Below are positions 27,380-34,608 of a stretch of DNA of 64,000 nucleotides, piece after piece. The notes below the pieces were generated by a model. It searched no databases and was not told the DNA's origin. It saw nothing but the letters and a program-made list of their open reading frames with translations. Every line of letters begins with the position of its first letter. Positions within the stretch are counted from its first letter, which is position 1. Both the position numbers and the translations under genes were made by a program. This stretch comes from Larkinella humicola (GTDB lineage Bacteria; Bacteroidota; Bacteroidia; Cytophagales; Spirosomataceae), in the NCBI RefSeq assembly GCF_008727875.1, contig NZ_VTWS01000001.1, positions 1,736,001 through 1,800,000 of the forward strand, in the 5' to 3' direction.

Positions 27380-27958
27380 ATGAAACTGTACATCAAACAC
27401 ATGGTTTGCGGACGGTGCAAACGCGTCGTTCGGGATATTCTGGAAGAGCTGGGCATCGAGGTGCTGCGGGTGGAGCTGGGCGAGGTGGAAACGAACGAAC
27501 TACCCGCTACCGTTTCGATGGAGCAAATCCGGCAGGTGCTGGCCGACAATGATTTTGAACTGCTGGAAGACCGGAAAACCGTGGTGGTCGAACAGATCAA
27601 GACGCTCATCGTCAATGAGGTTCACCACGACCGGCGCGAACGGCCGGAGCATCAGAACCTGTCGGACTTTCTTACCCAGAAAATCGGGTACGACTACTCC
27701 TACCTCAGTCATCTGTTCTCGGCCATTGAGGGAATGACCATTGAAAAATACGTGATCGCTCAGAAAATCGAGAAAGTGAAGGAATATTTGCTCTACGGCG
27801 AGTTAACCCTGAGTGAGATTGCCTGGCGGCTGGGCTACAGCAGCACCCAGCACCTATCGAACCAGTTCAAACAGGTGGTGGGCCTGACGCCGGGCGACTT
27901 TAAACGAACCGGCCTGGCTTACCGAACCGAAATCGACAAAGTGGGGCCGCCGAAATGA
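27380..27958 (+). CDS. AraC-type regulator fused to an HMA-like metal-binding domain
   Basis: A 192-residue cytosolic protein. Residues 1-75 resemble a heavy-metal-associated (HMA) ferredoxin-like fold, with the metal loop MVCGRCKR (Cys10, Cys13) and an Atx1-like length. Residues 95-182 form an AraC-type double helix-turn-helix: SYLSHLFSAIEGMTIEKYV, then LSEIAWRLGYSSTQHLSNQF, the diagnostic second helix-turn-helix. No other sensor domain exists, so the HMA part is the likely effector site. The ATG follows the receptor stop by 3 nt, which suggests translational coupling and control of its own operon. A direct metal-to-DNA sensor is inferred, not shown. Confidence 0.87.
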   Translation: MKLYIKHMVCGRCKRVVRDILEELGIEVLRVELGEVETNELPATVSMEQIRQVLADNDFELLEDRKTVVVEQIKTLIVNEVHHDRRERPEHQNLSDFLTQKIGYDYSYLSHLFSAIEGMTIEKYVIAQKIEKVKEYLLYGELTLSEIAWRLGYSSTQHLSNQFKQVVGLTPGDFKRTGLAYRTEIDKVGPPK

Positions 27959-28081
27959 TGCACAAACGCGCCATAGTTCTGTAAAGCCGGGTCCAGGCAA
28001 AGCCGCTACCTTTGTCCTCCCACCTACCGTAACGTAAGACCGAGTTTAATTAAATCAATCAATAAACCAGCTAATTACGGT

Positions 28082-28420
28082 ATGGAAACGATACAACAAC
28101 ACGAAGGGCATGTTCAGATTTGTTTTGATTGTGCTGCCGCCTGCGAACACTGCGCCACGGCCTGTTTGCAGGAAGACCACGTTCAGATGATGCGCGACTG
28201 CATCCGGCTTTGCCGCGATTGCGCCGATATTTGTAAAATGTGCGCGAGTCTTACCGCCCGCGATTCCGAATTCATGAAGCAATTTATGGTACTCTGCGCC
28301 GAGGTGTGCGATGCCTGTGCCAACGAATGCAGTAAACACGATCATGACCATTGCCGGGCCTGCGCCGAAGCCTGCCGCCATTGCGCTGACGATTGTCGGC
28401 GGATGTCGGCGAGTGCGTAA
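28082..28420 (+). CDS. four-helix-bundle copper-storage protein (Csp/DUF326-like)
   Basis: A 112-residue protein with 19 cysteines in CxxC/CxxxC spacing along four helices (for example CFDCAAACEHCATAC, CIRLCRDCADICKMC, CAEVCDACANEC, CRACAEACRHCADDC). This is the signature of copper-storage proteins, which fill a helical bundle with Cu(I). There is no signal peptide, so it should be cytosolic like Csp3. Several His residues (SKHDHDH) lie in the last loop. A TACCTTTG element at 28007-28014 may be its own -7 promoter, with a weak -33. It probably buffers cytosolic Cu(I) for the module. Confidence 0.92.
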   Translation: METIQQHEGHVQICFDCAAACEHCATACLQEDHVQMMRDCIRLCRDCADICKMCASLTARDSEFMKQFMVLCAEVCDACANECSKHDHDHCRACAEACRHCADDCRRMSASA

Positions 28421-28448
28421 ACCCACTTTAACAGACAAGTTTATCTTT

Positions 28449-29927
28449 ATGATTTCAATACGAAAATGGGTTCTCGTTGTCTTTTTTATCAGTACTTCGG
28501 GAATTGCCTGGGCTGACGGTTTTCCGGTTGACACCAGCCGGAAAACCAGAATGCCACCGGCCAAAAAAATGATGAAGCAGGACAGCCTGGATCACGCTGC
28601 GATGGGTCATGTGATGCACAACATGATGCAGATGCAGCAGGGCATGTCCATGATGTCGCACCTGTATTCGCGGAACCTGCCCATGAACCGGAATGCCTCC
28701 GGAACAGCCTGGCACCCCGACCAGACGCCGATGTACATGTATATGTTTCATCCTTCACAGTCGATGGAAAACCAGTGGATGACGATGCTGCATTACAGCG
28801 TTTTCCTGCGGCATACCAACCAGAATTTCAACAATCCGGGCAAACGGGGCCGCGCAACGCAGTTCGATGCCCCCAACTACATCATGGGAATGGCCCAACG
28901 GCAGCTCGGACAACGGGGCTTGCTGGCGTTCAAAGCCATGATTTCGCTGGACCCGCTGACGGTGGGCAACAACGGGTATCCACTTCTGTTTCAGTCGGGC
29001 GAAACCTACAAGGGCCAGCGGCTGATCGACCGCCAGCACCAGCACGATCTGTTTTCGGAACTTTCGGTCGGCTATTCCTACGCGCTGTCGCCCCATGCGG
29101 ATGTGTTTGGCTACGTCGGGTATCCGGGCGAACCGGCGCTGGGGCCACCGGCGTTTATGCACCGGCTGTCGTCGTTCAACAACCCGGATTCGCCTTTGGG
29201 CCACCACTGGACCGACGCAACCCACATTACCTTTGGGGTGGCCACCGCCGGTTTTCGGTATAAAATTGCTAAATTGGAAGTGTCGAATTTTACGGGTCGC
29301 GAGCCGAACGAAAACCGGTATGGCTTCGACCGCCCGCGTTTCGACAGTTATTCGTACCGGTTTTCCATAAACCCGTCTCCGACCTTGGCGTTGCAGTTTT
29401 CGCAGGGATTTATCAAGAGTCCGGAAGCCTTGGAGGCCGATCATAACGTTACTCGGACAACGGCATCGCTTTTGCACAGCAAACCGTTGGGGCAGCCCGG
29501 TCGCTACGTTTCGTCGGCGCTGGTTTGGGGGCTGAACAGCCACGATGGCGTCAACGAAAACGCGTATTTGGCCGAAAGCAGCCTGCAACTGGGCAAAACC
29601 GCCTTGTTTGGACGGTATGAGAACATTACCAAATCCGTTGACGAACTGGGGCTGAGAGATTATTTTTTCACGGCCCCGAGCGATGCCACGAAGCTGGTGA
29701 ACATCAACAGCTTAACACTCGGTCTGAATTACTGTCTCTTGCAGTTGGCCCAAACCGATCTGGTCGTCGGTGCCCAGTTGACGGGTTCGTTCCCGGACCG
29801 GGATTTGGAACCGATTTATGGCAAAAATCCGTTATCCGGGCAGATTTATTTGCGAATTACCCCATCGCTAATGCCCATGATGATGCCGGGCAAATCCATG
29901 CCGGGCAAATCCATGAACCACCATTAA
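28449..29927 (+). CDS. outer-membrane beta-barrel-like protein with Met/His-rich termini
   Basis: A 492-residue secreted protein from the ATG at 28449; its signal peptide ends ISTSGIAWA. An upstream in-frame extension from 28311 overlaps the copper-storage gene and is rejected. The mature N-terminus is methionine-rich, with about 17 Met in some 70 residues in MxxM and MM clusters (VMHNMMQMQQGMSMM, MYMYMF). The C-terminus ends MPMMMPGKSMPGKSMNHH. The middle (about 110-470) consists of amphipathic strands typical of an outer-membrane barrel, with HQHDLFSELSVGYSYAL. Met/His clusters are common Cu(I)/Ag(I) ligands, as in CopA/PcoA and CusF. No enzyme motif was seen. Function is unknown; a copper-binding or efflux-related porin is the best guess. 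Confidence 0.7.
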   Translation: MISIRKWVLVVFFISTSGIAWADGFPVDTSRKTRMPPAKKMMKQDSLDHAAMGHVMHNMMQMQQGMSMMSHLYSRNLPMNRNASGTAWHPDQTPMYMYMFHPSQSMENQWMTMLHYSVFLRHTNQNFNNPGKRGRATQFDAPNYIMGMAQRQLGQRGLLAFKAMISLDPLTVGNNGYPLLFQSGETYKGQRLIDRQHQHDLFSELSVGYSYALSPHADVFGYVGYPGEPALGPPAFMHRLSSFNNPDSPLGHHWTDATHITFGVATAGFRYKIAKLEVSNFTGREPNENRYGFDRPRFDSYSYRFSINPSPTLALQFSQGFIKSPEALEADHNVTRTTASLLHSKPLGQPGRYVSSALVWGLNSHDGVNENAYLAESSLQLGKTALFGRYENITKSVDELGLRDYFFTAPSDATKLVNINSLTLGLNYCLLQLAQTDLVVGAQLTGSFPDRDLEPIYGKNPLSGQIYLRITPSLMPMMMPGKSMPGKSMNHH

Positions 29928-29964
29928 CTTGTTTGACCTTTTAAAAACGTAAACTCTCTTCACC

Positions 29965-30318
29965 ATGAAAAAGCACTTAATTGGCCTCCTGACGATTCTG
30001 TTTGTGGCTATCGGCATCACCGCCCAAGCCACTGACGACAAGGAAAAGGAAGTCAAAATCAAGACCTCGGCCATTTGCGAAATGTGTAAGGAACGCATCG
30101 AACGCAACCTGGCTTTCGAAAAAGGCATCAAGGAATCCAATCTGGACTTGAAGGATAAAGTCGTCACGGTGAAATACAATCCGAAGAAAACCGACATCAA
30201 CAAGATCAAAGCCAACATCTCGAAATCCGGATACGACGCTGATGAGGTGACTGCGGATGAAAAAGGTTATGCCAAATTGCCCTCCTGCTGCAAAAAAGGC
30301 GGCATGAAGCACAATTAA
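29965..30318 (+). CDS. periplasmic HMA-domain metal-binding protein
   Basis: A 117-residue protein with a signal peptide (residues 1-20, ending GITAQ) followed by one heavy-metal-associated domain (about 30-98). The metal loop is AICEMCKERIE with Cys38 and Cys41, and the ferredoxin-like pattern ends SGYDADEV. A second potential site, the vicinal Cys108-Cys109 in KLPSCCKKGG, lies in a short basic tail with His116. It resembles MerP-like or CopZ-like periplasmic carriers. It closes the metal module and is followed by a long inverted repeat. Confidence 0.88.
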   Translation: MKKHLIGLLTILFVAIGITAQATDDKEKEVKIKTSAICEMCKERIERNLAFEKGIKESNLDLKDKVVTVKYNPKKTDINKIKANISKSGYDADEVTADEKGYAKLPSCCKKGGMKHN

Positions 30319-30387
30319 GAATTATGAGTTAAAAGTTATGAGTTGCGTGCGTTAGCCAACTCATAACTCTTAACTCATAATTCTTAA
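30315..30387. repeat. long inverted repeat after the metal module
   Basis: The 31-nt arms 30315-30345 and 30357-30387 match at 30 positions around an 11-nt loop. Each arm repeats the word TTATGAGTT(A)AA. The left arm overlaps the stop codon of the HMA protein. Confidence 0.9.
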
Positions 30388-30398
30388 CTAAAAAAGCT

Positions 30399-31646
30399 AT
30401 GCTTTTTGAAAATTCCCTGGCCTTTGCCCAGCAACTCGATCAGGCCGACCCGCTCCGCTCCTACCGCGACCGGTTTTACATTCCCGAACGCAACGGAAAA
30501 CCGCTGATCTATTTCTGTGGCAATTCGCTGGGCCTGCAACCCAAAACCGCCCGACAGGCACTGGATTACGAGTTAGCGATCTGGCAACAGCATGGCGTGG
30601 AAGGCTGGTTTGAAGGCGAAAATCCCTGGCTGACGATTCATCAACGCTGCAAGGAACCGCTGGCGCAAATCGTTGGAGCCAATCCGTCGGAAGTGTGTCC
30701 GATGAATAATCTGACGGTCAATCTGCACCTGCTGCTGACGTCTTTTTACCAGCCCACCGGAAACCGCACAAAAATTCTGACCATCGGCGGTGATTTCCCG
30801 TCGGATCAATACGCACTCGAAACGCACCTCCGAACGCGCGGTCTGAATCCGGCAGACACTTTGGTTGAAGTTTTTCCCCGCACCAACGAACCTACCTGGC
30901 AAACGGCGGACATCCTGGATGCCGTCGAACAGCACCGGGATTCGTTGGCACTCGTTCTGATGAGTGGGTTGCATTATTACACCGGACAGGTGTTCGACAT
31001 GGCGGCTATTGCGCAAAAAGCCCGTCAAATCGGCATTCCCATCGGGTTTGATCTGGCCCATGCCATTGGGAATATTCCTCTCAGGCTGCACGATTGGGAG
31101 GTTGATTTTGCGGTCTGGTGTTCCTACAAATACCTCAATTCCGGGCCAGGCGGGGTTTCCGGTATTTTTGTTCATGAAAAACACCACGCGGCTGCCTTGC
31201 CCCGGCTGGCCGGCTGGTGGGGATACGACGAAGCCCGGCGGTTTGAAATGACCAAAGGATTTGTACCGATGCCAGGGGCCGACGGCTGGCAGCTCAGCAC
31301 CCCGACGGTTCTGGCGATGGCAGTTCACCACGCGGCTTTGCAGATCACGGCCGAAGCGGGTCTGGACGCGTTGCGCCGAAAAAGCGAATTGCTGACCGGT
31401 TTTCTGGAATTCGTTCTTCGTGAAACGGCGGGTTTGCAAATCATTACCCCCTCCAACGCGGCCGAACGCGGTTGCCAATTGTCGTTATTGATCCACCACG
31501 ACGGAAAAACCGTCTTCAACCGACTCACCGAACAGGGCATCATCGGCGACTGGCGCGAACCGAATTGCATTCGACTGGCCCCCACGCCCTTGTACAACTC
31601 GTTTGAAGAAGTCTGGCGGGCTGGTCAGGCGTTTGCGTCCTCCTGA
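30399..31646 (+). CDS. kynU: kynureninase
   Basis: PLP-dependent cytosolic enzyme that cleaves kynurenine to anthranilate and alanine (or 3-hydroxykynurenine to 3-hydroxyanthranilate). The 415-residue length is normal. The PLP lysine is Lys244 in WCSYKYLNSGPG, the cofactor Asp is in GFDLAHAIGN, and the family tracts YFCGNSLGLQP and VEGWFEG are present. No other tryptophan-catabolic or NAD-from-tryptophan gene lies in the window, so the pathway must be completed elsewhere. The downstream membrane protein starts 44 bp later and may share the transcript. Confidence 0.96.
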   Translation: MLFENSLAFAQQLDQADPLRSYRDRFYIPERNGKPLIYFCGNSLGLQPKTARQALDYELAIWQQHGVEGWFEGENPWLTIHQRCKEPLAQIVGANPSEVCPMNNLTVNLHLLLTSFYQPTGNRTKILTIGGDFPSDQYALETHLRTRGLNPADTLVEVFPRTNEPTWQTADILDAVEQHRDSLALVLMSGLHYYTGQVFDMAAIAQKARQIGIPIGFDLAHAIGNIPLRLHDWEVDFAVWCSYKYLNSGPGGVSGIFVHEKHHAAALPRLAGWWGYDEARRFEMTKGFVPMPGADGWQLSTPTVLAMAVHHAALQITAEAGLDALRRKSELLTGFLEFVLRETAGLQIITPSNAAERGCQLSLLIHHDGKTVFNRLTEQGIIGDWREPNCIRLAPTPLYNSFEEVWRAGQAFASS

Positions 31647-31690
31647 GGTTTTTGTATTTTGTGGCTGATTCCTCCCCGTCACAACCTGTC

Positions 31691-32989
31691 ATGTCCCAGT
31701 TCATTCCCCATCCTTTGCCGTGGAACCCGGCACAAAAGCTGGTTTTCCGGTTTTTCTTTGCCTATTTTCTGCTCTATGTCTTTCCGTTTCCGCTCTCCAA
31801 TGTGCCCGGCTCCTACTTCCTGACCAGTTCCTACAACGACGTCTGGCATACGCTGGTGCCGTGGGTAGGCCGAACGATTTTGCATCTGCCCAATGAAATC
31901 ACGGTTTTCCCGAACGGAAGCGGGGATACGACGTTCAACTACGTTCAGCTTTTTTGTTTGGTCGTTCTGGCGTTTGCCGCTACCCTGGTGTGGTCGGTGC
32001 TCGACCGAAACCGGCCCAATTACCATACGCTGCTGTATGGGCTGCTGGTGCTGCTGCGGTATTATCTGGCCATCACGATGTTCACCTACGGTTTTGCCAA
32101 AGTCTTCAAGACTCAATTCCCGTTTCCGGGCATCACGCGGCTAATGGAGCCCTACGGCTACTCGTCGCCGATGGGGCTGGCCTGGACGTTCATGGGGTAT
32201 TCGACGGTCTACAACTGGTTTACCGGTCTAGGGGAGGTCATTGGGGGGGCGCTGCTTTTGTTCCGAAAAACGACGGCTTTGGGAGCCATCATTCTGGTAG
32301 CGGTTATCGGCAACATTGTCGCCATCAACTTCTGTTTTGATGTCCCCGTGAAGCTGTATTCGTCGAATCTGCTCTTAATGGCGCTGTTTATCCTGACCAC
32401 CGACGGCCGGCGACTGATGAATGTCCTTTGGTTAAACCGCCCGGCACCCGCTCTCGATCTGACGCCTTTCCGAACCTCCCGCCGTTGGCGGATAGGCCGA
32501 ATTATTTTCAAAACACTGGCAATCAGCTTTGTGCTGTACGGCCAGACTTACGGCGGTTTTATCACCGCAAAGCAATACGGTGACCACGCCCCCAAACACC
32601 CGCTTTACGGTCTGTATCAGGTCGAAACCTTTGCACGGAATGGCGACACCCTGGCACCAATGCTGACAGACACGACGCGCTGGCGGCAGGTAATGGTTGG
32701 CGGGTATAAAAGCTATCCGACTCTGACGATTCGGTATATGAATGATTCCCTGCGAAACTATGCCTTCGAGCCGGATACCGCCAAATTACAGGCCATCTTA
32801 TATGCCCGTTCCGACACGGCTCACAAATACCGGCTAACCTACCAGCAACCGGACACGAACTCCCTCATTCTGGCAGGGTCCAATCAAATCGATTCCATTT
32901 ATATCCGGCTGAAAAAACAGGACATCCGGCAGTTTCTGTTGGTAAACCGGGGATTTCACTGGATCAACGAATACCCGATGAACCGGTAA
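31691..32989 (+). CDS. polytopic inner-membrane protein, DoxX-like core
   Basis: A 432-residue protein from the ATG at 31691. Hydrophobic segments fill residues 15-265 (six or seven helices), with a DoxX-like region: LLRYYLAITMFTYGFAKVF, then GYSTVYNWFTGLGEVIGGALLL, then GAIILVAVIGNIVAINFCFDVPVK. One more helix lies at about 285-300. A soluble domain of about 130 residues follows, probably outside the cytoplasmic membrane. I recognise no catalytic motif. DoxX-family proteins are quinone- or redox-linked membrane proteins, so an oxidoreductase-associated role is possible. It lies between kynureninase and a TlpA-type thioredoxin. Confidence 0.65.
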   Translation: MSQFIPHPLPWNPAQKLVFRFFFAYFLLYVFPFPLSNVPGSYFLTSSYNDVWHTLVPWVGRTILHLPNEITVFPNGSGDTTFNYVQLFCLVVLAFAATLVWSVLDRNRPNYHTLLYGLLVLLRYYLAITMFTYGFAKVFKTQFPFPGITRLMEPYGYSSPMGLAWTFMGYSTVYNWFTGLGEVIGGALLLFRKTTALGAIILVAVIGNIVAINFCFDVPVKLYSSNLLLMALFILTTDGRRLMNVLWLNRPAPALDLTPFRTSRRWRIGRIIFKTLAISFVLYGQTYGGFITAKQYGDHAPKHPLYGLYQVETFARNGDTLAPMLTDTTRWRQVMVGGYKSYPTLTIRYMNDSLRNYAFEPDTAKLQAILYARSDTAHKYRLTYQQPDTNSLILAGSNQIDSIYIRLKKQDIRQFLLVNRGFHWINEYPMNR

Positions 32990-33097
32990 TTTTGTCGTTT
33001 TTTGCGTTAAAAACTATACCGCCATTTCTCCTACAAAAATAGTTGCATTACTGAAGGATTTTATTGAACTTACTACCGGATTCTAACTGAGACCCTT

Positions 33098-33610
33098 ATG
33101 AACCGGCTCTTCCTTATTTTCTCGCTTTTGTCTGCCAACACCACATTCAGTCAGGCACAAGCTGTCCGGGAAGCTGAAGGCAAACTTGAATCCGGACAAC
33201 AAGCCCCTGATCTGGTTTTGTCCGATAAACAGAACAAACCGGTTCATCTGCTTTCTTACAAAGGCAATGTGGTTTTGGTTGATTTCTGGGCAAGCTGGTG
33301 CGATCATTGCCGTCAGGAACACGTTCGACTGAAAGAAATTTATGATCAATACAAAGATCGGGGACTTCAGATCGTCAGTATTTCCATCGATAAAAATCCG
33401 AAAGCCTGGCGAAAAGCCCTTCAAAAAGCGGAATTGCCCTGGATGCAACTCACCGATCGGGTAGGCTCCCGAAACATCATTGGCCCTCAATATGGCACAA
33501 ATTCCATTCCCATCAATCTGCTGATCGATAAGAATGGATATGTGCTTCGGAAAGGACTGCACGGCACCGAACTGGATCGGCAACTCGCGCTGGTCTTTAA
33601 TATGCCGTAA
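33098..33610 (+). CDS. TlpA-family thiol-disulfide oxidoreductase
   Basis: A 170-residue periplasmic thioredoxin-fold protein with a signal peptide (residues 1-22). The active site is WCDHC with Cys68 and Cys71 in VDFWASWCDHCRQEH, and the cis-proline loop is NSIPINLLIDKNG. The family handles disulfide reduction, for example in cytochrome c maturation. It is shorter than the TlpA/DUF4369 fusions common in this phylum. It is separated from its upstream neighbour by about 108 bp and is convergent with the galU gene. Confidence 0.92.
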   Translation: MNRLFLIFSLLSANTTFSQAQAVREAEGKLESGQQAPDLVLSDKQNKPVHLLSYKGNVVLVDFWASWCDHCRQEHVRLKEIYDQYKDRGLQIVSISIDKNPKAWRKALQKAELPWMQLTDRVGSRNIIGPQYGTNSIPINLLIDKNGYVLRKGLHGTELDRQLALVFNMP

Positions 33611-33636
33611 TGTACCTGCAAACCGCCTGTGGGCAC

Positions 33637-34506
33637 TCAGGAATGGGCCGCTACGATTTCTTTCAGGAAGGCCAGAAACGGTGCGGAGAATTCCTTGCGT
33701 TTCAGCGCAAATTCAACGGTGGTTTTCAGAAAATCCAGTTTGTTGCCAATGTCGTGGCGTTTGCCCTCGATGCGGTGCGAGTAGATGTTTTCGCGTTTGA
33801 GCAATAACAACATCGCATCCGTCAACTGGATTTCGTTGTTTTTTCCTTTGGCGGTTTGCTCGATGGCGGCAAATATGTCGGGCGTCAGGATGTACCGGCC
33901 CGCGATGGCCAGATTCGACGGGGCGGCTTTGATCGACGGTTTTTCGATCAGCGTATTCAGCTCCATGATGCTGTCGCTCAGGGCCGTGCCGCCTACAATT
34001 CCGTAGCGGTTTACCTTGTCGGCTGGTACTTCTTCCACGGCGATGACCGTTCCCCGGTACTGGTCATACGTATCGATCAGCTGCTGCGTTACCGGAATCA
34101 CCGAATCCATGATCGTATCCCCCAGCAACACCGCAAACGGCTCGTTGCCAACGTGATGCCGGGCGTAATAAATGGCGTCACCCAAGCCGTTCAACTCTTT
34201 TTGCCGGACAAAATGAATATCCGCCATGTCCGACAACCGGCGCATCTCCAGCAACAACGCTTCATCTTCTTTCTCCTCCAGCCGGGTTTCCAACTCGTAA
34301 TTCCGGTCGAAATGGTCTTCGATGGAGCGTTTGCCTTTTCCGGTAATGATCAGAATATCTTCAATGCCCGAATCGACGGCTTCCTGCACGACATACTGAA
34401 TCGTGGGCGTGTCGATAATCGGCAGCATTTCTTTCGGTTGTGCTTTAGTGGCCGGCAAAAATCGGGTTCCCAATCCGGCAGCAGGAATTACGGCTTTCTT
34501 GATCAT
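33637..34506 (-). CDS. galU: UTP--sugar-1-phosphate uridylyltransferase (GalU-like)
   Basis: A 289-residue cytosolic nucleotidyltransferase of the GalU type. The N-terminal signature AVIPAAGLGTRFLPATKAQPKEMLP-like tract spans residues 4-29. The sugar-binding tract follows (FVRQKELNGLGDAIYYARHHV), then VLLGDTIMDSV and the KRHDIGNKLDFLK end. It normally makes UDP-glucose from glucose-1-phosphate. The upstream neighbour on the same strand is a glucuronokinase-like sugar kinase, so a broader specificity that includes glucuronate-1-phosphate is possible. The start is the ATG at 34506; upstream codons translate repeat-derived sequence. Confidence 0.92.
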   Translation of the reverse strand: MIKKAVIPAAGLGTRFLPATKAQPKEMLPIIDTPTIQYVVQEAVDSGIEDILIITGKGKRSIEDHFDRNYELETRLEEKEDEALLLEMRRLSDMADIHFVRQKELNGLGDAIYYARHHVGNEPFAVLLGDTIMDSVIPVTQQLIDTYDQYRGTVIAVEEVPADKVNRYGIVGGTALSDSIMELNTLIEKPSIKAAPSNLAIAGRYILTPDIFAAIEQTAKGKNNEIQLTDAMLLLLKRENIYSHRIEGKRHDIGNKLDFLKTTVEFALKRKEFSAPFLAFLKEIVAAHS

Positions 34507-34507
34507 A

Positions 34508-34608
34508 ATTTTGAAGGAGTGAATGAGGAAATGCGTGAATAAAAAATGGCCGCAGCTATTCAATTATCGCACCGGCGACCCGGTCACGCATTCTATCATT
34601 CAAAATTA
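34508..34608. repeat. imperfect inverted repeat between the kinase and galU genes
   Basis: AATTTTGAA...GAATG words on the left (34508-34539) pair imperfectly with TCACGCATTCTATCATTCAAAATT on the right (34585-34608). The right arm shares the word GAATGATAGAATG with the repeat at 10301-10391. Confidence 0.75.

Noticed and set aside
28311-28448. N-terminal extension of the Met/His-rich barrel gene
   Set aside because: It overlaps the copper-storage gene in another frame, while the ATG at 28449 starts a proper signal peptide.
28755-29588. 277-codon frame antisense to the Met/His-rich barrel gene
   Set aside because: No signal, no motif, and basic composition typical of antisense translation.
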